Assembly (NCBI RefSeq): GCF_029277445.1
Contig: NZ_CP119567.1
Span: 310,001-374,000 of the forward strand
DNA: 64,000 bases
Direction: 5' to 3'
DNA from: Pararhizobium qamdonense
GTDB taxonomy: Bacteria; Pseudomonadota; Alphaproteobacteria; Rhizobiales; Rhizobiaceae
Positions 53,872 to 63,729 of the stretch are shown here, piece by piece; the stretch's first letter is position 1; each line of letters starts with the position of its first letter. The notes under the pieces were generated by a model. It was given only the letters and a program-made list of their open reading frames with translations, had not been told where the DNA came from and did no database searches. The position numbers were made by a program, and so were the translations under genes.

Positions 53872-55392
53872 ATGGATAAGACAACTTTACAGCTCACGCC
53901 GGGGCTGACACCGCTTCTGGGATATTCCCTGCTCGTCGGGCTGGGTGTCGCAAGCCTTGTGCTGGCATTTTTCATCCGGCGCGTTTTGGTGCGAAACACC
54001 CACGACTTTATCATCTCTGGCCGCAAGATCGGCTTCGGTTTCGGCGTCGGTTCCGTCATCTCGGTGTGGACATGGTCCATGGCGGTGATGATGACATCGG
54101 CGATGACGTTCGAATGGGGGCTGTCCGGCCTGTTCTGGTTCGTGGTTCCGAATGGCCTGGCCATCATGCTTCTGGTGCCCTTCACCAGGATCCTGCGCCG
54201 CCAGATGCCGAACGGCTACACGATCTCGGAATTCACAAAGAACCGCTTCAACCAGTCCGGCGTGGCGACGTCGATCGTGACGCTGACGATGATCTTCGGG
54301 ATCATCCTTGAGATCCTCATCAACCTGAAGGGCACGTCGGTCGTCATGTCGACGGTCTTCGGCATCGACTGGACCTATGCAGCCCTTGTCGGCCTGCTAT
54401 CGGTGCTGGCCTATTCCTATTTCGGCGGGCTCTGGACGAGCGTCATGACAGGAACGATCAATCTGCTGATGATCACGGTGCCCGCAGCCATCATCGTCGC
54501 ATTGGCCTTCGACGCCGTTCCGGGGGGAACGGCCGCTGTGGTTCAGCGCGTCGGCGAGGCCAATCCGGACAACCTTTCGGTTCTGCGTTGGGACGCGGCC
54601 GCTGGCTTCGGTATCACCCTTGCGCTCGGCATTTTTGCGGCGGCAATCGCCGACCAGACGTTCTGGCAGAAAGCCTGGGCGATCAAGGCCGAATATGTCA
54701 ACCGGACATTCGTTTGGGCCGGCGTGCTGTTTTATCCGATCCCGATTGCCTTGGGAACGCTGGGGCTGATCGGTATCGCCTACGGCCTGACACCGGCCGA
54801 TATCGGCGGCGACACGGCGGCCATTGGCCCTTACCTGATCTCGCATCTGGGCCTGCCTCTGTTCATCGTCGTCATCTACGTTCTGATGATCCTGGCGGCC
54901 TGCTATTCCACGATTGACGGCGCAAGCTCGGCTCTCTCGTCGATCGTCGCTGTCGATATCGTCAAGCGTTTCGCGCCGGGGACGACGGAAAGTGCACTCT
55001 TCCTGATCACCAAAGTCTCCATTTTGGCCGGTGGTCTGATCGCATTCCTGATCGTGCTGTCGGGCGTGGATTTCACGACGCTAGTGCTGACGATCTACGC
55101 CCTGAAAAGCTCGATCCTGCTGCCGCTGGTTCTCGCAATCCTTTGGCCGCGAACAACGACCCTCGGCTTCGTCAGCGGCATTGTGCTTGCGATCCTCGTC
55201 GGCATGCCGATCCGCCATCTCTACGGAGATCTGATCGGAACCATCAGTATCGTCGGGATCAGCGGTTTGACCGTCGTGATCGGCGCTCTGCTGCAGCCAC
55301 AGCGGTTCGATTACGCTGACCTGCGCAAGACCAACGACATCGCTCTTGGTCACCCCTCGAACGGCGCTGCTATCGCGTCTCCAGCCGAATAA
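53872..55392 (+). CDS. Sodium:solute symporter family transporter
   Basis: The 506 residues form about 13 hydrophobic segments with SSS-family features: THDFIISGRKIGFGFGVGSV after span 1, VWTWSMAVMMTSAMTFEWGL, NGYTISEFTKNRFNQSG, VLAYSYFGGLWTSVMTGTIN and MILAACYSTIDGASSALSSI, with Na+-site residues in the last. It resembles the urea/polyamine (DUR3-like) and other non-sugar branches. It precedes a small membrane protein and two monooxygenases on the same strand, so it likely imports their substrate. The substrate itself cannot be inferred. Confidence 0.85.
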   Translation: MDKTTLQLTPGLTPLLGYSLLVGLGVASLVLAFFIRRVLVRNTHDFIISGRKIGFGFGVGSVISVWTWSMAVMMTSAMTFEWGLSGLFWFVVPNGLAIMLLVPFTRILRRQMPNGYTISEFTKNRFNQSGVATSIVTLTMIFGIILEILINLKGTSVVMSTVFGIDWTYAALVGLLSVLAYSYFGGLWTSVMTGTINLLMITVPAAIIVALAFDAVPGGTAAVVQRVGEANPDNLSVLRWDAAAGFGITLALGIFAAAIADQTFWQKAWAIKAEYVNRTFVWAGVLFYPIPIALGTLGLIGIAYGLTPADIGGDTAAIGPYLISHLGLPLFIVVIYVLMILAACYSTIDGASSALSSIVAVDIVKRFAPGTTESALFLITKVSILAGGLIAFLIVLSGVDFTTLVLTIYALKSSILLPLVLAILWPRTTTLGFVSGIVLAILVGMPIRHLYGDLIGTISIVGISGLTVVIGALLQPQRFDYADLRKTNDIALGHPSNGAAIASPAE

Positions 55393-55405
55393 GGACAGGC
55401 AAACA

Positions 55406-55747
55406 ATGTCGAACATCACCATCGTCATCATCGCAGGTGCGCTTCTGTCCACCCTCTATTTTGCCGCAGGATATTGGCGTGGCGTCCGCAACGCGATTGC
55501 CGACTTCCGCAACGGCAAGGACGATCAGGGCACCGTGCCCCAAAACGGTCACTGGGCGGGCATCGCGCTTGCCTTTCTGACCTCCATCGTCAGCGTCGTG
55601 GGAATTGGGTACGCCTCCTGGTTCATCTATGTCGGTCCTTTCCTCGTGCTTGTGACCACCGTCGGGGTAGGGGTTGCGTTCTTTTTTGAAACAAAAATCG
55701 AACTCTCGCCTGAGGCCGCTCAAAAAGAGCAGAACCGCTCGCACTGA
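55406..55747 (+). CDS. Small membrane protein paired with the symporter
   Basis: A 113-residue protein with an N-terminal span (ITIVIIAGALLSTLYFAAG, residues 4-22) and two further spans (about 50-70 and 74-94) around a polar loop, ending in a charged tail. It begins 13 bases after the symporter stop. Several SSS transporters have small membrane partners (YjcH with ActP, YhdT with PanF); by analogy this may be an accessory subunit. I do not recognise the family. Confidence 0.65.
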   Translation: MSNITIVIIAGALLSTLYFAAGYWRGVRNAIADFRNGKDDQGTVPQNGHWAGIALAFLTSIVSVVGIGYASWFIYVGPFLVLVTTVGVGVAFFFETKIELSPEAAQKEQNRSH

Positions 55748-55781
55748 CCTTTGGAAATGGCCTTGAGCCGGAATCGATCGC

Positions 55782-57104
55782 ATGACGGAAAAGAAAAAAG
55801 CGCACTTCCTCGGGTTCATCCAGAACGGCGTCAATAGCCACGCAACGGGCATGTGGCGGCATCCAAAAGACAAGGTCGGGTGGGATTTCACCCGGCCTGA
55901 CTATTGGCAACATATGGCGCGGACCATGGAGAGGGGGCTTTTCGACGCCATCTTCATCGCCGACGAACTGGCACCCTATAGCAGCTTCGCCGACAGCTCC
56001 GATGCGACGGTGAAATGGGCCGTACAATGCCCGACGCACGAACCTTCCACGATCGTGCCGATCATCACCACCGCCACCTCCCATCTCGGGGTGGGGATCA
56101 CCTTGTCCACCGCTTTCGAACACCCCTATTCGATGGCAAGGCGCCTCTCCAGCCTTGATCATCTCTCCGGTGGCCGCGTCGCCTGGAACATTGTCGGCTC
56201 CTATTCGAAAAGCGAATGGGATGCCTATGGCGCCACCATGGACGATCGAAGCCGCCGGTATGACCGCATCGAGGAATATGTCGGCCTGTGCAAGCGGCTG
56301 TGGAATTCCTGGGAGCCGGGCGCCATCATCGCCGACAAGGAAAGCGGTGTTTACGCCGACCCTGCAAAGGTCCACGAAATCGTTCACGAAGGTGAATTCT
56401 TCAAATGCCGTGGCCGCCATTTCGTCGCACCGTCGCCGCAGGGACAGCCCGTGCTCTGGCAGGCGGGATCCTCCGAAAGAGGCCGGGATTTTGCCGCAGA
56501 ACATGCGGAAGCGATTTTTGCGATCCATCCCGATATTGCTCAGATGCGCGCCTATTCCGACGATCTGAATGGCCGGGTGACCGGCAAATTCGGGCGGGCG
56601 GCAGGAAGCGTCAAGATGATCTACGGCGTGCAGCCGATCGTGGCTGAGACGCGCCGGGAGGCGGAGCGCAAGTTTGACGATATTCGTGCGCTTTTGCCGA
56701 GAGAAGGCTCGCTCGCCATGCTGTCGGGACAGCTGAGCGTCGATTTTTCCAGATACGATCCCGATACACCCCTGCAGGAGATCGAGATACCCGGGATCCA
56801 GGGGGTTAAGGATGCCCTGGTCAGATCAGGGGCCGGCGCTGAGGTAACGATCGCGCAAGCGGCCGATATCTACTCCATGCGTTTTGCCATGCCGGCACTT
56901 GTCGGCTCGCCGTCGGATGTGGCCGACCAGCTGGAACTGTATATGGACGAGGGCGGGGCTGATGGCTTCATGCTGCTCGCAACCTACACGCCCGGCTGTT
57001 TTGAGGAATTCGTGGATCTCGTCGTTCCCGAACTCCAGCGGCGTGGCCGCTACCGGACGGCCTATGCCGGAAAGACGCTTCGTGAAAACCTCCTGCAGAA
57101 TTGA
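55782..57104 (+). CDS. Flavin-dependent monooxygenase, NtaA/SnaA/DszA family (copy 1)
   Basis: The 440-residue bacterial-luciferase-like protein shows the family patterns ARTMERGLFDAIFIADELAP, EHPYSMARRLSSLDHLSGGR, VAWNIVGSYSKSEWDAYGA, HFVAPSPQGQPVLWQAGSSE and FAAEHAEAIFA. NtaA-type enzymes use FMNH2 from a separate flavin reductase to oxidise chelators, sulfones or aromatic heterocycles. No reductase is encoded here. It is followed after nine bases by a close paralogue; together with the symporter it forms a probable catabolic operon. Confidence 0.9.
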   Translation: MTEKKKAHFLGFIQNGVNSHATGMWRHPKDKVGWDFTRPDYWQHMARTMERGLFDAIFIADELAPYSSFADSSDATVKWAVQCPTHEPSTIVPIITTATSHLGVGITLSTAFEHPYSMARRLSSLDHLSGGRVAWNIVGSYSKSEWDAYGATMDDRSRRYDRIEEYVGLCKRLWNSWEPGAIIADKESGVYADPAKVHEIVHEGEFFKCRGRHFVAPSPQGQPVLWQAGSSERGRDFAAEHAEAIFAIHPDIAQMRAYSDDLNGRVTGKFGRAAGSVKMIYGVQPIVAETRREAERKFDDIRALLPREGSLAMLSGQLSVDFSRYDPDTPLQEIEIPGIQGVKDALVRSGAGAEVTIAQAADIYSMRFAMPALVGSPSDVADQLELYMDEGGADGFMLLATYTPGCFEEFVDLVVPELQRRGRYRTAYAGKTLRENLLQN

Positions 57105-57113
57105 AAAAACGCT

Positions 57114-58433
57114 ATGACACAAAAAAAGGCTCACCTCCTCGGCTTCATCCAGCACGGCGTCAACAGCCATGCCACGGGGATGTGGCGCCATCCCAAGGAC
57201 AAGGTCGGCTGGGATTATGCCAGCCCCGGCTATTGGCAGCATATGGCGCGCACCATGGAGCGCGGCCTGTTCGACGCGATGTTCATCGCCGATGAGCTGG
57301 CACCCTACAACACCCATGGCAATTCCTCCGATCTCACCGTGAAATATGCGGTGCAATGCCCAACCCATGAACCATCGACGATCGCGCCGATCATCACCGG
57401 GGCAACCAAGCATCTTGGGGTAGGGGTCACGCTTTCGACGGCGTTCGAGCACCCCTATTCGATGGCACGCCGGCTTTCGAGCCTTGACCACCTGTCCGGC
57501 GGCCGCGTCGCCTGGAATGTCGTCTCGTCCTACTCGAAAAGCGAGTGGGATGCCTATGGCGCGGAGATGAGCGAGCGGGGGCACCGGTATGAGCGCCTGG
57601 AAGAATATATGGAGCTTTGCTACAAGCTCTGGAATTCCTGGGAGCCTGACGCCATCATCGCCGACAAGGCAAGCGGCATCTATGCCGATCCCGAAAAGGT
57701 CCACGAAGTCATCCACGAGGGCGAATTCTTCAAATGCCGCGGCCGCCATTTCGTGGCACCGTCGCCGCAGGGGCAACCGGTGCTCTGGCAGGCGGGATCA
57801 TCCGATCGGGGCCGGGACTTCGCCGCCAAACATGCCGAGGCGATCTTCGCCGTCCTTCCGACCGTCAACCGCATGCGCGACTATAGCCGCGACCTCGACC
57901 AACGGGTGCGCGAGCGTTTCGGCAGAAAAGAAGGCAGCGTCAAGCTGATCTTCGGTGTCCAGACGGTCGTCGCGGAAACCCGCGAAGAGGCGCAGGCGAA
58001 ATATGAACGCATCAAGGCCTGCATCCCGCTCGAGGGTGCGCTCGCCTGGATGTCGGGACATTTCGGACTGGATTTCTCGAAATACGACCTGGACGAATAT
58101 GTCCAGAACATCGAAGTGCCGGGTATCCAGGGATTGTTCGAATCGATCCTCTACGCGCGCGACGGCGCGCCCGTGACCATCGGCGAAGCGGCGATCATCT
58201 ATGCGCAGGGCATGGGCATGCCCGTCCTCGTCGGCACGCCATCCGATATCGCCGATAAACTGGAAACCTTCATGGACGAAGGCGGCGCCGACGGCTTCAT
58301 GCTGATCGCAACCTACACTCCAGGCTGCTTCGAAGAGTTCGTCGATCTCGTCGTCCCGGAACTGCAACGCCGCGGCCGGTATCGCAACGCTTATCCCGGC
58401 ACGACGTTGCGGGACAATTTGTTGGGGGATTGA
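57114..58433 (+). CDS. Flavin-dependent monooxygenase, NtaA/SnaA/DszA family (copy 2)
   Basis: A 439-residue paralogue of the preceding gene. The two start almost alike (AHLLGFIQHGVNSHATGMWR here), with roughly four-fifths of residues shared over the first 150 by eye and less in the C-terminal half (for example residues 250-340). Conserved flavin-site text includes HFVAPSPQGQPVLWQAGSSD. The difference is concentrated where the family's substrate pocket is capped, which would fit different substrates or successive oxidation steps. No ribosome binding site is evident, so translation may be coupled to copy 1. Confidence 0.9.
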   Translation: MTQKKAHLLGFIQHGVNSHATGMWRHPKDKVGWDYASPGYWQHMARTMERGLFDAMFIADELAPYNTHGNSSDLTVKYAVQCPTHEPSTIAPIITGATKHLGVGVTLSTAFEHPYSMARRLSSLDHLSGGRVAWNVVSSYSKSEWDAYGAEMSERGHRYERLEEYMELCYKLWNSWEPDAIIADKASGIYADPEKVHEVIHEGEFFKCRGRHFVAPSPQGQPVLWQAGSSDRGRDFAAKHAEAIFAVLPTVNRMRDYSRDLDQRVRERFGRKEGSVKLIFGVQTVVAETREEAQAKYERIKACIPLEGALAWMSGHFGLDFSKYDLDEYVQNIEVPGIQGLFESILYARDGAPVTIGEAAIIYAQGMGMPVLVGTPSDIADKLETFMDEGGADGFMLIATYTPGCFEEFVDLVVPELQRRGRYRNAYPGTTLRDNLLGD

Positions 58434-58568
58434 GGGATTGAGATGGGGTGTGGAGTGGTCGTTTGCTGGGGGCAAATGACGCGACGGGTGACGAGCTTCT
58501 TTGGGAACCCGGAAAGCCAGGCTAGCTTGTAGCCGGTCTGGGAAGGATATCAATTGCTTGAAGACCAT

Positions 58569-59055
58569 TGACCTGAGACCCATCGTCCCTCCAGTTTTCA
58601 GGAGAGTCTTCGGTTTATTTGCTCTGAGCCCAAACCTTGGATCGCCGGGGATTAGAGTTTCCGGGCTTTCATCACGATGACGGGCTGGTGGCGCCACCGG
58701 GATTATGTATCGCAATCGGGACGTTATATCCGATTGCCGAGTGAGGACGATCCTCATTGTAGTATCGACGCCAAGTCTCCAACTTTTCGCGCGAATCCGC
58801 AAGGGTCAGAAACCAGTGCGCGTTCAGGCATTCGGCCCGCAGCTTGCTGTTGAACGCTTTAACGAAGCCATTGTCGGTCGGTTTGCCTGGCCGCGAGAAG
58901 TCAAGCGTGACCTTGTTGACGTAGGCCCAAAGGTCCATATCGCGGGAGATAAACTCTCTGCCATTATCGACCCTGATCGTTTTGGGATAGCCGGTCTTCT
59001 CACAGACACGGTCCAGCGTCTGAACGACATCATCGATTTGCCCCGGCCCGTCCAT
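58569..59055 (-). mobile_element. IS3-family element fragment (3' part of transposase and right end)
   Basis: The minus-strand reading 59055-58672 is the C-terminal part of an IS3-type orfB integrase: IRVDNGREFISRDMDLWAYV, then TLDFSRPGKPTDNGFVKAFN, RAECLNAHWFLTLADSREKL and RPHSAIGYNVP, with the second Asp and final Glu region of the DDE domain (Glu replaced: KAFNSK where family members have EAFNSK). The N-terminal half and orfA are missing. A probable terminal repeat tgacctgagacccatc starts at 58569. The left junction is about 59050, close to the end of the cupin gene. Confidence 0.75.
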
Positions 59056-59084
59056 TTGCCGCTATTACGAATTGTTGAAGCGGC

Positions 59085-59447
59085 TCAAACGCCGGCAGCG
59101 ACCATTGTGTATATCTTGCGGGTCTGCTCGTGGATCGTCCATTCGCCGCGCCAGCCGAGCGGCAGCACGAACATTTCGCCAGCGCCGATCTCCTTGGCCG
59201 TTCCGTCGGTGTTGTGCAGCGTCACGCGGCCGGCGAGGATGTGGCAGATCTCGGCGTTCTGGCTGCGGTCGGCGGTGAAGCGGCCAGGCGTGCATTCCCA
59301 GACGCCGGTTTCCATCTTGCCGTCGGCGCTCGTCCAGAGCGCGACAGCCGCCTCCTCCTGATTGCCCTCAAGCGAGGTCTGTTTCGACGCGAAGGCGCCG
59401 AGATCGAGGGTGAGGAGGTCGCCGAAATTCTCAAAACTGATCATCAT
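59085..59447 (-). CDS. Cupin-domain protein
   Basis: The 120-residue single-domain cupin has the motif-1 strand RFTADRSQNAEICHILAGRV and motif-2 GEMFVLPLGWRGEWTIHE, as in the DUF861/ureidoglycine aminohydrolase-like cupins. It is the last gene of the minus-strand polyamine-type operon, 24 bases after the PuuB-like oxidase, an order often seen in proteobacteria. The role is unknown; it could bind a metal and an amine-derived product. The IS fragment adjoins its 3' end but does not cut it. Confidence 0.8.
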   Translation of the reverse strand: MMISFENFGDLLTLDLGAFASKQTSLEGNQEEAAVALWTSADGKMETGVWECTPGRFTADRSQNAEICHILAGRVTLHNTDGTAKEIGAGEMFVLPLGWRGEWTIHEQTRKIYTMVAAGV

Positions 59448-59471
59448 ATGTCCTGTCTTAAAGTCCGTGTT

Positions 59472-60857
59472 TCAATGGCCGGTGATGCTGTCGGCAAGCG
59501 CCGCAAGCTTCGATGTGCGCGTTTGGCCGGCGAATTCGCGGTCGTCTGCCATGCGGTAGAGCTGGTACATGGAGTGCACGCCGAGCCAGCGGAACGGCTC
59601 AGGCTCCCACTTGCGGACCGTGCGGTTCACCCAGGGCAGGCCGGTCAGTTCCGTCTCGCGGTTGAGAACAAGATCGGCAAGCGTGCGGCCGGCAAGGTTG
59701 GAACTGGAGACGCCGAGGCCGACATAGCCGCCAGCCCAGCCGATACCCGTCGAGCGATCGAAACCGGCCGTCGTGCACCAGTCGCGCGGCACGCCGAGCA
59801 CGCCACACCAGGCGTGGTCGATCTTCAGCGATTTCGTCTGCGGCAGCAACCGCGTGAGGATGCCGTAGAGCGCGTTGATGGTTGCCTGCTGCGTCTGGCC
59901 GTTGACGTCAGTCTTCGAGCCGAAGCGATAGGGAACGCCACGCCCGCCCATGGTGATACGGCCCTCGCGCGTGCGCTGGGCGTAGCAATAGGCGTGCGCC
60001 GCATCCCCGAGCAACTCATGGCCTTCCCAGCCGATTTCCTTCCAGAGCGCGTCCGGCACGGGTTCGGTGACGATCTGGGCGCTGTTCAGCGCAAGCCATG
60101 TCCGCTCATAGCCCGGCAGGCCTGCAGAAAAACCTTCAGTGGCACGGATGATAAATGGCGCGCGCACCATGCCTCGGTCTGTCTCGACCCGACCCTTCTC
60201 AAAAGACTTGACGCTCGTTCCCTCATAGATCGACACGCCAAGGCCTTCAACGACACGCGCAAGGCCGCGCACCAGCTTGGCCGGTTGCACGCGGGCCATG
60301 CCGCGGTAGATGATGGCGCCGCGGAGGTTGGCGATATTGATGTGCTTTGCGGCCTCGTCCGCCGACAAAAGCTGCACCCGTTCCGGCGGCATCTGCCAAT
60401 CAAGGTCAAACTGATAGCCCGCGCGCACACGTTCAAGCTGGGCGGCGTTGGTCGCAGCGATGATCTTGTCGACGCGAATGAGATCGGCGTCGATTCCCTC
60501 TACCTTTGTTACGCGCTCGACCTCATCGACGGTCCCGGCCATGGCGTTCTGCATGTCGACGACGGCGCCGCGGCTGGAGGTTTTTGCATACTTTTCCCGC
60601 GACCAGCTGAAGCCACCGGAGAGCCAGCCGCCATTGCGCCCCGATGCGCCGAAGCCTGCAAATTCCCGCTCGAGCACGACGATATTGAGGGCCGGATTGG
60701 CCTTCTTCAGATAGTAGGCGGTCCATAGGCCGGTATAACCGGCGCCGATGATGCAGACATCAGCCTCGCGATCGCCGGGTAAGGGAGGGCGCTTCTGGGG
60801 AATGCCGCCGATATCGGCGTACCAGAAGGAAATGTTGCCGTTGGTCTTGACGTCCAT
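59472..60857 (-). CDS. PuuB-like FAD-dependent amine oxidoreductase
   Basis: A 461-residue DAO-superfamily enzyme with the FAD motif DVCIIGAGYTGLWTAYYLKK and FAGFGASGRNGGWLSGGFSW near residue 70, and GWAGGYVGLGVSSSNLAGRT near the C-terminus. Gamma-glutamylputrescine oxidase (PuuB) and related enzymes share this layout. With a polyamine-type transporter upstream, oxidation of a polyamine, its glutamyl derivative or another amine is likely. It starts 16 bases after the ATPase gene. Confidence 0.85.
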   Translation of the reverse strand: MDVKTNGNISFWYADIGGIPQKRPPLPGDREADVCIIGAGYTGLWTAYYLKKANPALNIVVLEREFAGFGASGRNGGWLSGGFSWSREKYAKTSSRGAVVDMQNAMAGTVDEVERVTKVEGIDADLIRVDKIIAATNAAQLERVRAGYQFDLDWQMPPERVQLLSADEAAKHINIANLRGAIIYRGMARVQPAKLVRGLARVVEGLGVSIYEGTSVKSFEKGRVETDRGMVRAPFIIRATEGFSAGLPGYERTWLALNSAQIVTEPVPDALWKEIGWEGHELLGDAAHAYCYAQRTREGRITMGGRGVPYRFGSKTDVNGQTQQATINALYGILTRLLPQTKSLKIDHAWCGVLGVPRDWCTTAGFDRSTGIGWAGGYVGLGVSSSNLAGRTLADLVLNRETELTGLPWVNRTVRKWEPEPFRWLGVHSMYQLYRMADDREFAGQTRTSKLAALADSITGH

Positions 60858-60873
60858 GGGAATACTTTCGGGT

Positions 60874-61989
60874 TCAGGTCAGCGTCACGTCGGCGCTGGC
60901 ATCGTCGGTCAGAAGAATGAGATCGGCAGGCGTGAAGGCGATGTCCACGTTGTCGCCGATGGCGAAATCCGTTGCGCCCAGCGGGCTGCGGACGACGGCG
61001 ATCGTGCCGTCGTTCAGCCGGATCTCGTATTTCGAGCCGGAGCCGAGATAGATCGCCTCCGCGACCGTACCGGACAGACGGTTTTCGCCGGTGACGATAT
61101 CGCTGCCCGTGCGTTTCAGGGCCACGCGCTCCGGCCGCAGCAGCATGACCGGCCGGGCATCGCCGGCAAGGCGGCCGCGCGCGACGATCCTGTCGTTGCC
61201 GATGGTCATGATCGTATCGTTGCCGGAGACTTCGCTTGCGCCCCGCAATACGGTAGATTCGCCGATGAAGCGGCCAACGAACAGCGTCGCCGGGTTGTCG
61301 TAGAGTTCACGTCCCGTGCCGATCTGCTCGATGCGGCCGCCATTGAAGACGGCGATGCGGTCAGACAGCACCAGCGCCTCTTCCTGGTCGTGGGTGACGT
61401 AGACGAAGGTGGTTCCCAGTTCACGGTGGATGCGCTTGATCTCGAGCTGGAGCCATTCGCGCAGCTTCTTGTCGAGCGCGCCGAGCGGCTCGTCCATCAG
61501 CAGCAGCGGCGGATCGAAGACCAGCGCGCGGGCGAGCGCCACGCGCTGCTGCTGGCCGCCGGAAAGCTCGCTTGGATAACGGTGAGCGAAATCCGCCATC
61601 TTCACCATGTCGAGCGCGCGCTTGACCCGTCGTTCGCGGTCCTCGCCCTTGATGCCGCGCAACGTCAGCGGATAGGCGACATTCTTGCCGACTGTCATGT
61701 GCGGGAAGAGCGCGTAGTGCTGGAAGACCACGCCGATGTTGCGCTTGTGCGAGGGCAGGCCGGTCACGCTCTTGCCGCCGATTTCCAGCGTGCCGGAACT
61801 GATGTCGGTGAAGCCGGCGATCAGGTTCAGCGTCGTCGTCTTGCCGGAACCGGAAGGGCCGAGCAGCGTCATGAACTCGCCGGGGCGGATGTGGAGATCG
61901 ATGTCGCTGAGGGCCACGAAGGCGCCGTAACGCTTCGAAGCCTTGCGGATTTCGATCGCAGCACCAGCGGATCGTTGGGGTGCTTTCAT
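60874..61989 (-). CDS. potA: PotA-type polyamine/spermidine ABC transporter ATP-binding protein
   Basis: The 371 residues have Walker [21 protein letters not shown]-loop [14 protein letters not shown], signature [15 protein letters not shown], Walker [13 protein letters not shown] and a C-terminal TOBE domain (about 280-360) as in PotA. The ATG at 61989 is preferred: aagga lies seven bases upstream, whereas the ATG at 61995 overlaps the potC stop and is too close to the site. It energises the PotBC permease. Confidence 0.9.
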   Translation of the reverse strand: MKAPQRSAGAAIEIRKASKRYGAFVALSDIDLHIRPGEFMTLLGPSGSGKTTTLNLIAGFTDISSGTLEIGGKSVTGLPSHKRNIGVVFQHYALFPHMTVGKNVAYPLTLRGIKGEDRERRVKRALDMVKMADFAHRYPSELSGGQQQRVALARALVFDPPLLLMDEPLGALDKKLREWLQLEIKRIHRELGTTFVYVTHDQEEALVLSDRIAVFNGGRIEQIGTGRELYDNPATLFVGRFIGESTVLRGASEVSGNDTIMTIGNDRIVARGRLAGDARPVMLLRPERVALKRTGSDIVTGENRLSGTVAEAIYLGSGSKYEIRLNDGTIAVVRSPLGATDFAIGDNVDIAFTPADLILLTDDASADVTLT

Positions 61990-61991
61990 GG

Positions 61992-62777
61992 TCATGTCCT
62001 TCCACGGCGCATGCCGAAGAGCAGGCCTGCAATGATGATGAGCGACGTTGCGATGAAGAGCAGGGTGCCGACGGCGGCAACCGTCGGGTCGGCGTCACGG
62101 GTGATCGACGAATAGATCTGTACCGGCAGCGTTTTCAGGTAGGGGCTGGTGATGAACAACGCGACGATGATTTCGTCGAACGACGTGATGAAGGCAAAGA
62201 GCGCGCCGGAAAGGATGCCCGGCAGAATCAGCGGCAACGTCACCGTGCGAAACACCGTCAGCCGGCCGGCGCCTAAGCTTGATGCCGCTGTTTCAAGCCG
62301 CTGGTCGAAGACTTCAAGACTGGCCTGCACCGCGATCAGGACAAAAGGAATAGCGAGCATTGTATGCGCCAGCACGAAGCCCGTGACGGTACCGACCAGA
62401 TGGGCGTCGAGATAGACGGCATAGATGCCGATCGCCAGCACTACGCCGGGCACGACCATCGGCGTGATCAGAAGCGCACGCAGCAGTCCACCGGTGCGAG
62501 CCGCCGCGCGGGTGACACCGAAGGCGGCGAGGGTACCGACGATGGTTGCGACCACCGCGACGATGAGGGCGATGAACAGCGAGTTGGTGAAGCTCGTCGT
62601 CCAGTCGGGATTGGTGAAGAAGTTGCCGTACCATTGCCACGAGAAACCGACCGGCGGGAAAGCCAGCGATTTGTTGCCGTTGAACGACATCGGGATCACG
62701 ACCAGCGTCGGCGCCAGCAACAGCACGGCGACGAGCAGGCAGAAGAGACCGAGGAAAATGCGCGGGAAAGAGGGCAT
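61992..62777 (-). CDS. potC: PotC-type ABC transporter permease
   Basis: A 261-residue inner-membrane protein with about six spans and the EAA loop AASSLGAGRLTVFRTVTLPL near residue 170. The layout (PTLVVIPMSFNGNKSLAFPP after span 1) is typical of PotC/YdcV. It follows potB by four bases and ends two bases before the ATPase start. Confidence 0.9.
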   Translation of the reverse strand: MPSFPRIFLGLFCLLVAVLLLAPTLVVIPMSFNGNKSLAFPPVGFSWQWYGNFFTNPDWTTSFTNSLFIALIVAVVATIVGTLAAFGVTRAAARTGGLLRALLITPMVVPGVVLAIGIYAVYLDAHLVGTVTGFVLAHTMLAIPFVLIAVQASLEVFDQRLETAASSLGAGRLTVFRTVTLPLILPGILSGALFAFITSFDEIIVALFITSPYLKTLPVQIYSSITRDADPTVAAVGTLLFIATSLIIIAGLLFGMRRGRT

Positions 62778-62781
62778 CGGC

Positions 62782-63669
62782 TTAAGCCTCCCTGCGCGAG
62801 CTGGTGTGTTTCTGGCGCATCAACGGGGCGGCGATGGCGAGCAGCACGAAGGTTGCGACCAGCAGAACGACGCCCATCGCTCCGCCACGGCCCCAGTTGA
62901 GCAGGCTCAGTACCTGGTTCTGCACCAGCGAGGACAACATGATGCTGCGCGGACCACCGAGAAGCGCCGGCGTGATGTAGAAGCCCAGCGAGAGGATGAA
63001 GACGATGATGACGCCGGCATAGACGCCGGGCAGCGACAGCGGCATGTAGATCTGTACGAAGGCGCGCCAGGGCTTTGCGCCGAGGCTGCGGGCAGCCTGC
63101 AACAGCCGTGTATCTATGCCCTTCATCACGGAATAGATCGGCAGGATCATGAAGGGCAGCAGCACCTGCGTCATGCCGATGATAACGCCCGGCAGCGTGC
63201 GGATCAGCTTGACGGGTGACAGGCCGAGGCCGCGCAGGAAGGAATTGATGACGCCGGAATCCTGCAACAGGATGACCCAGGCCAACGTGCGCACGACGCC
63301 GCTCAGCCAGAAGGGCACGAGCACGCAAAGGATCAGCACCAGCCGGACATTCTTGCCGACAATGGTCATGGCGTAGGCATAAGGGTAGGCGCAGATGAGG
63401 GACACCAGCGTCACCCAGGCCGCAACCACAAAGGTCCGTTGCAGCACCGTCCTGTTGACCGCAGACTGGAAGAACCAGACATAATTGCCAATGCCGGGTG
63501 CTGGATCGGTGAAACTGCGGACGACGACGATCGCCAATGGATAGGCCAGTGCGATCACCAGCACCAGCACGGCGGGCACCGCAAGCCAGACCGTGCCACG
63601 GGGGCGAAATCGTGAAAGGAAGCCCGGCTGTTTAGCACCAGTGGCCAGGTCGGGGGTGGCGGTGGTCAT
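62782..63669 (-). CDS. potB: PotB-type ABC transporter permease
   Basis: The 295 residues have about six membrane spans and the EAA loop AARSLGAKPWRAFVQIYMPL. The motif LVPFWLSGVVRTLAWVILLQ is typical of PotB-like permeases for polyamines and related compounds. It pairs with PotC to form the channel. Confidence 0.9.
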   Translation of the reverse strand: MTTATPDLATGAKQPGFLSRFRPRGTVWLAVPAVLVLVIALAYPLAIVVVRSFTDPAPGIGNYVWFFQSAVNRTVLQRTFVVAAWVTLVSLICAYPYAYAMTIVGKNVRLVLILCVLVPFWLSGVVRTLAWVILLQDSGVINSFLRGLGLSPVKLIRTLPGVIIGMTQVLLPFMILPIYSVMKGIDTRLLQAARSLGAKPWRAFVQIYMPLSLPGVYAGVIIVFILSLGFYITPALLGGPRSIMLSSLVQNQVLSLLNWGRGGAMGVVLLVATFVLLAIAAPLMRQKHTSSRREA

Positions 63670-63729
63670 GGAGATCTCCCGTCATGGAAGCAAGCCCGGC
63701 CGGGGCCGGACTTGCGAGGGATCAGGGGT

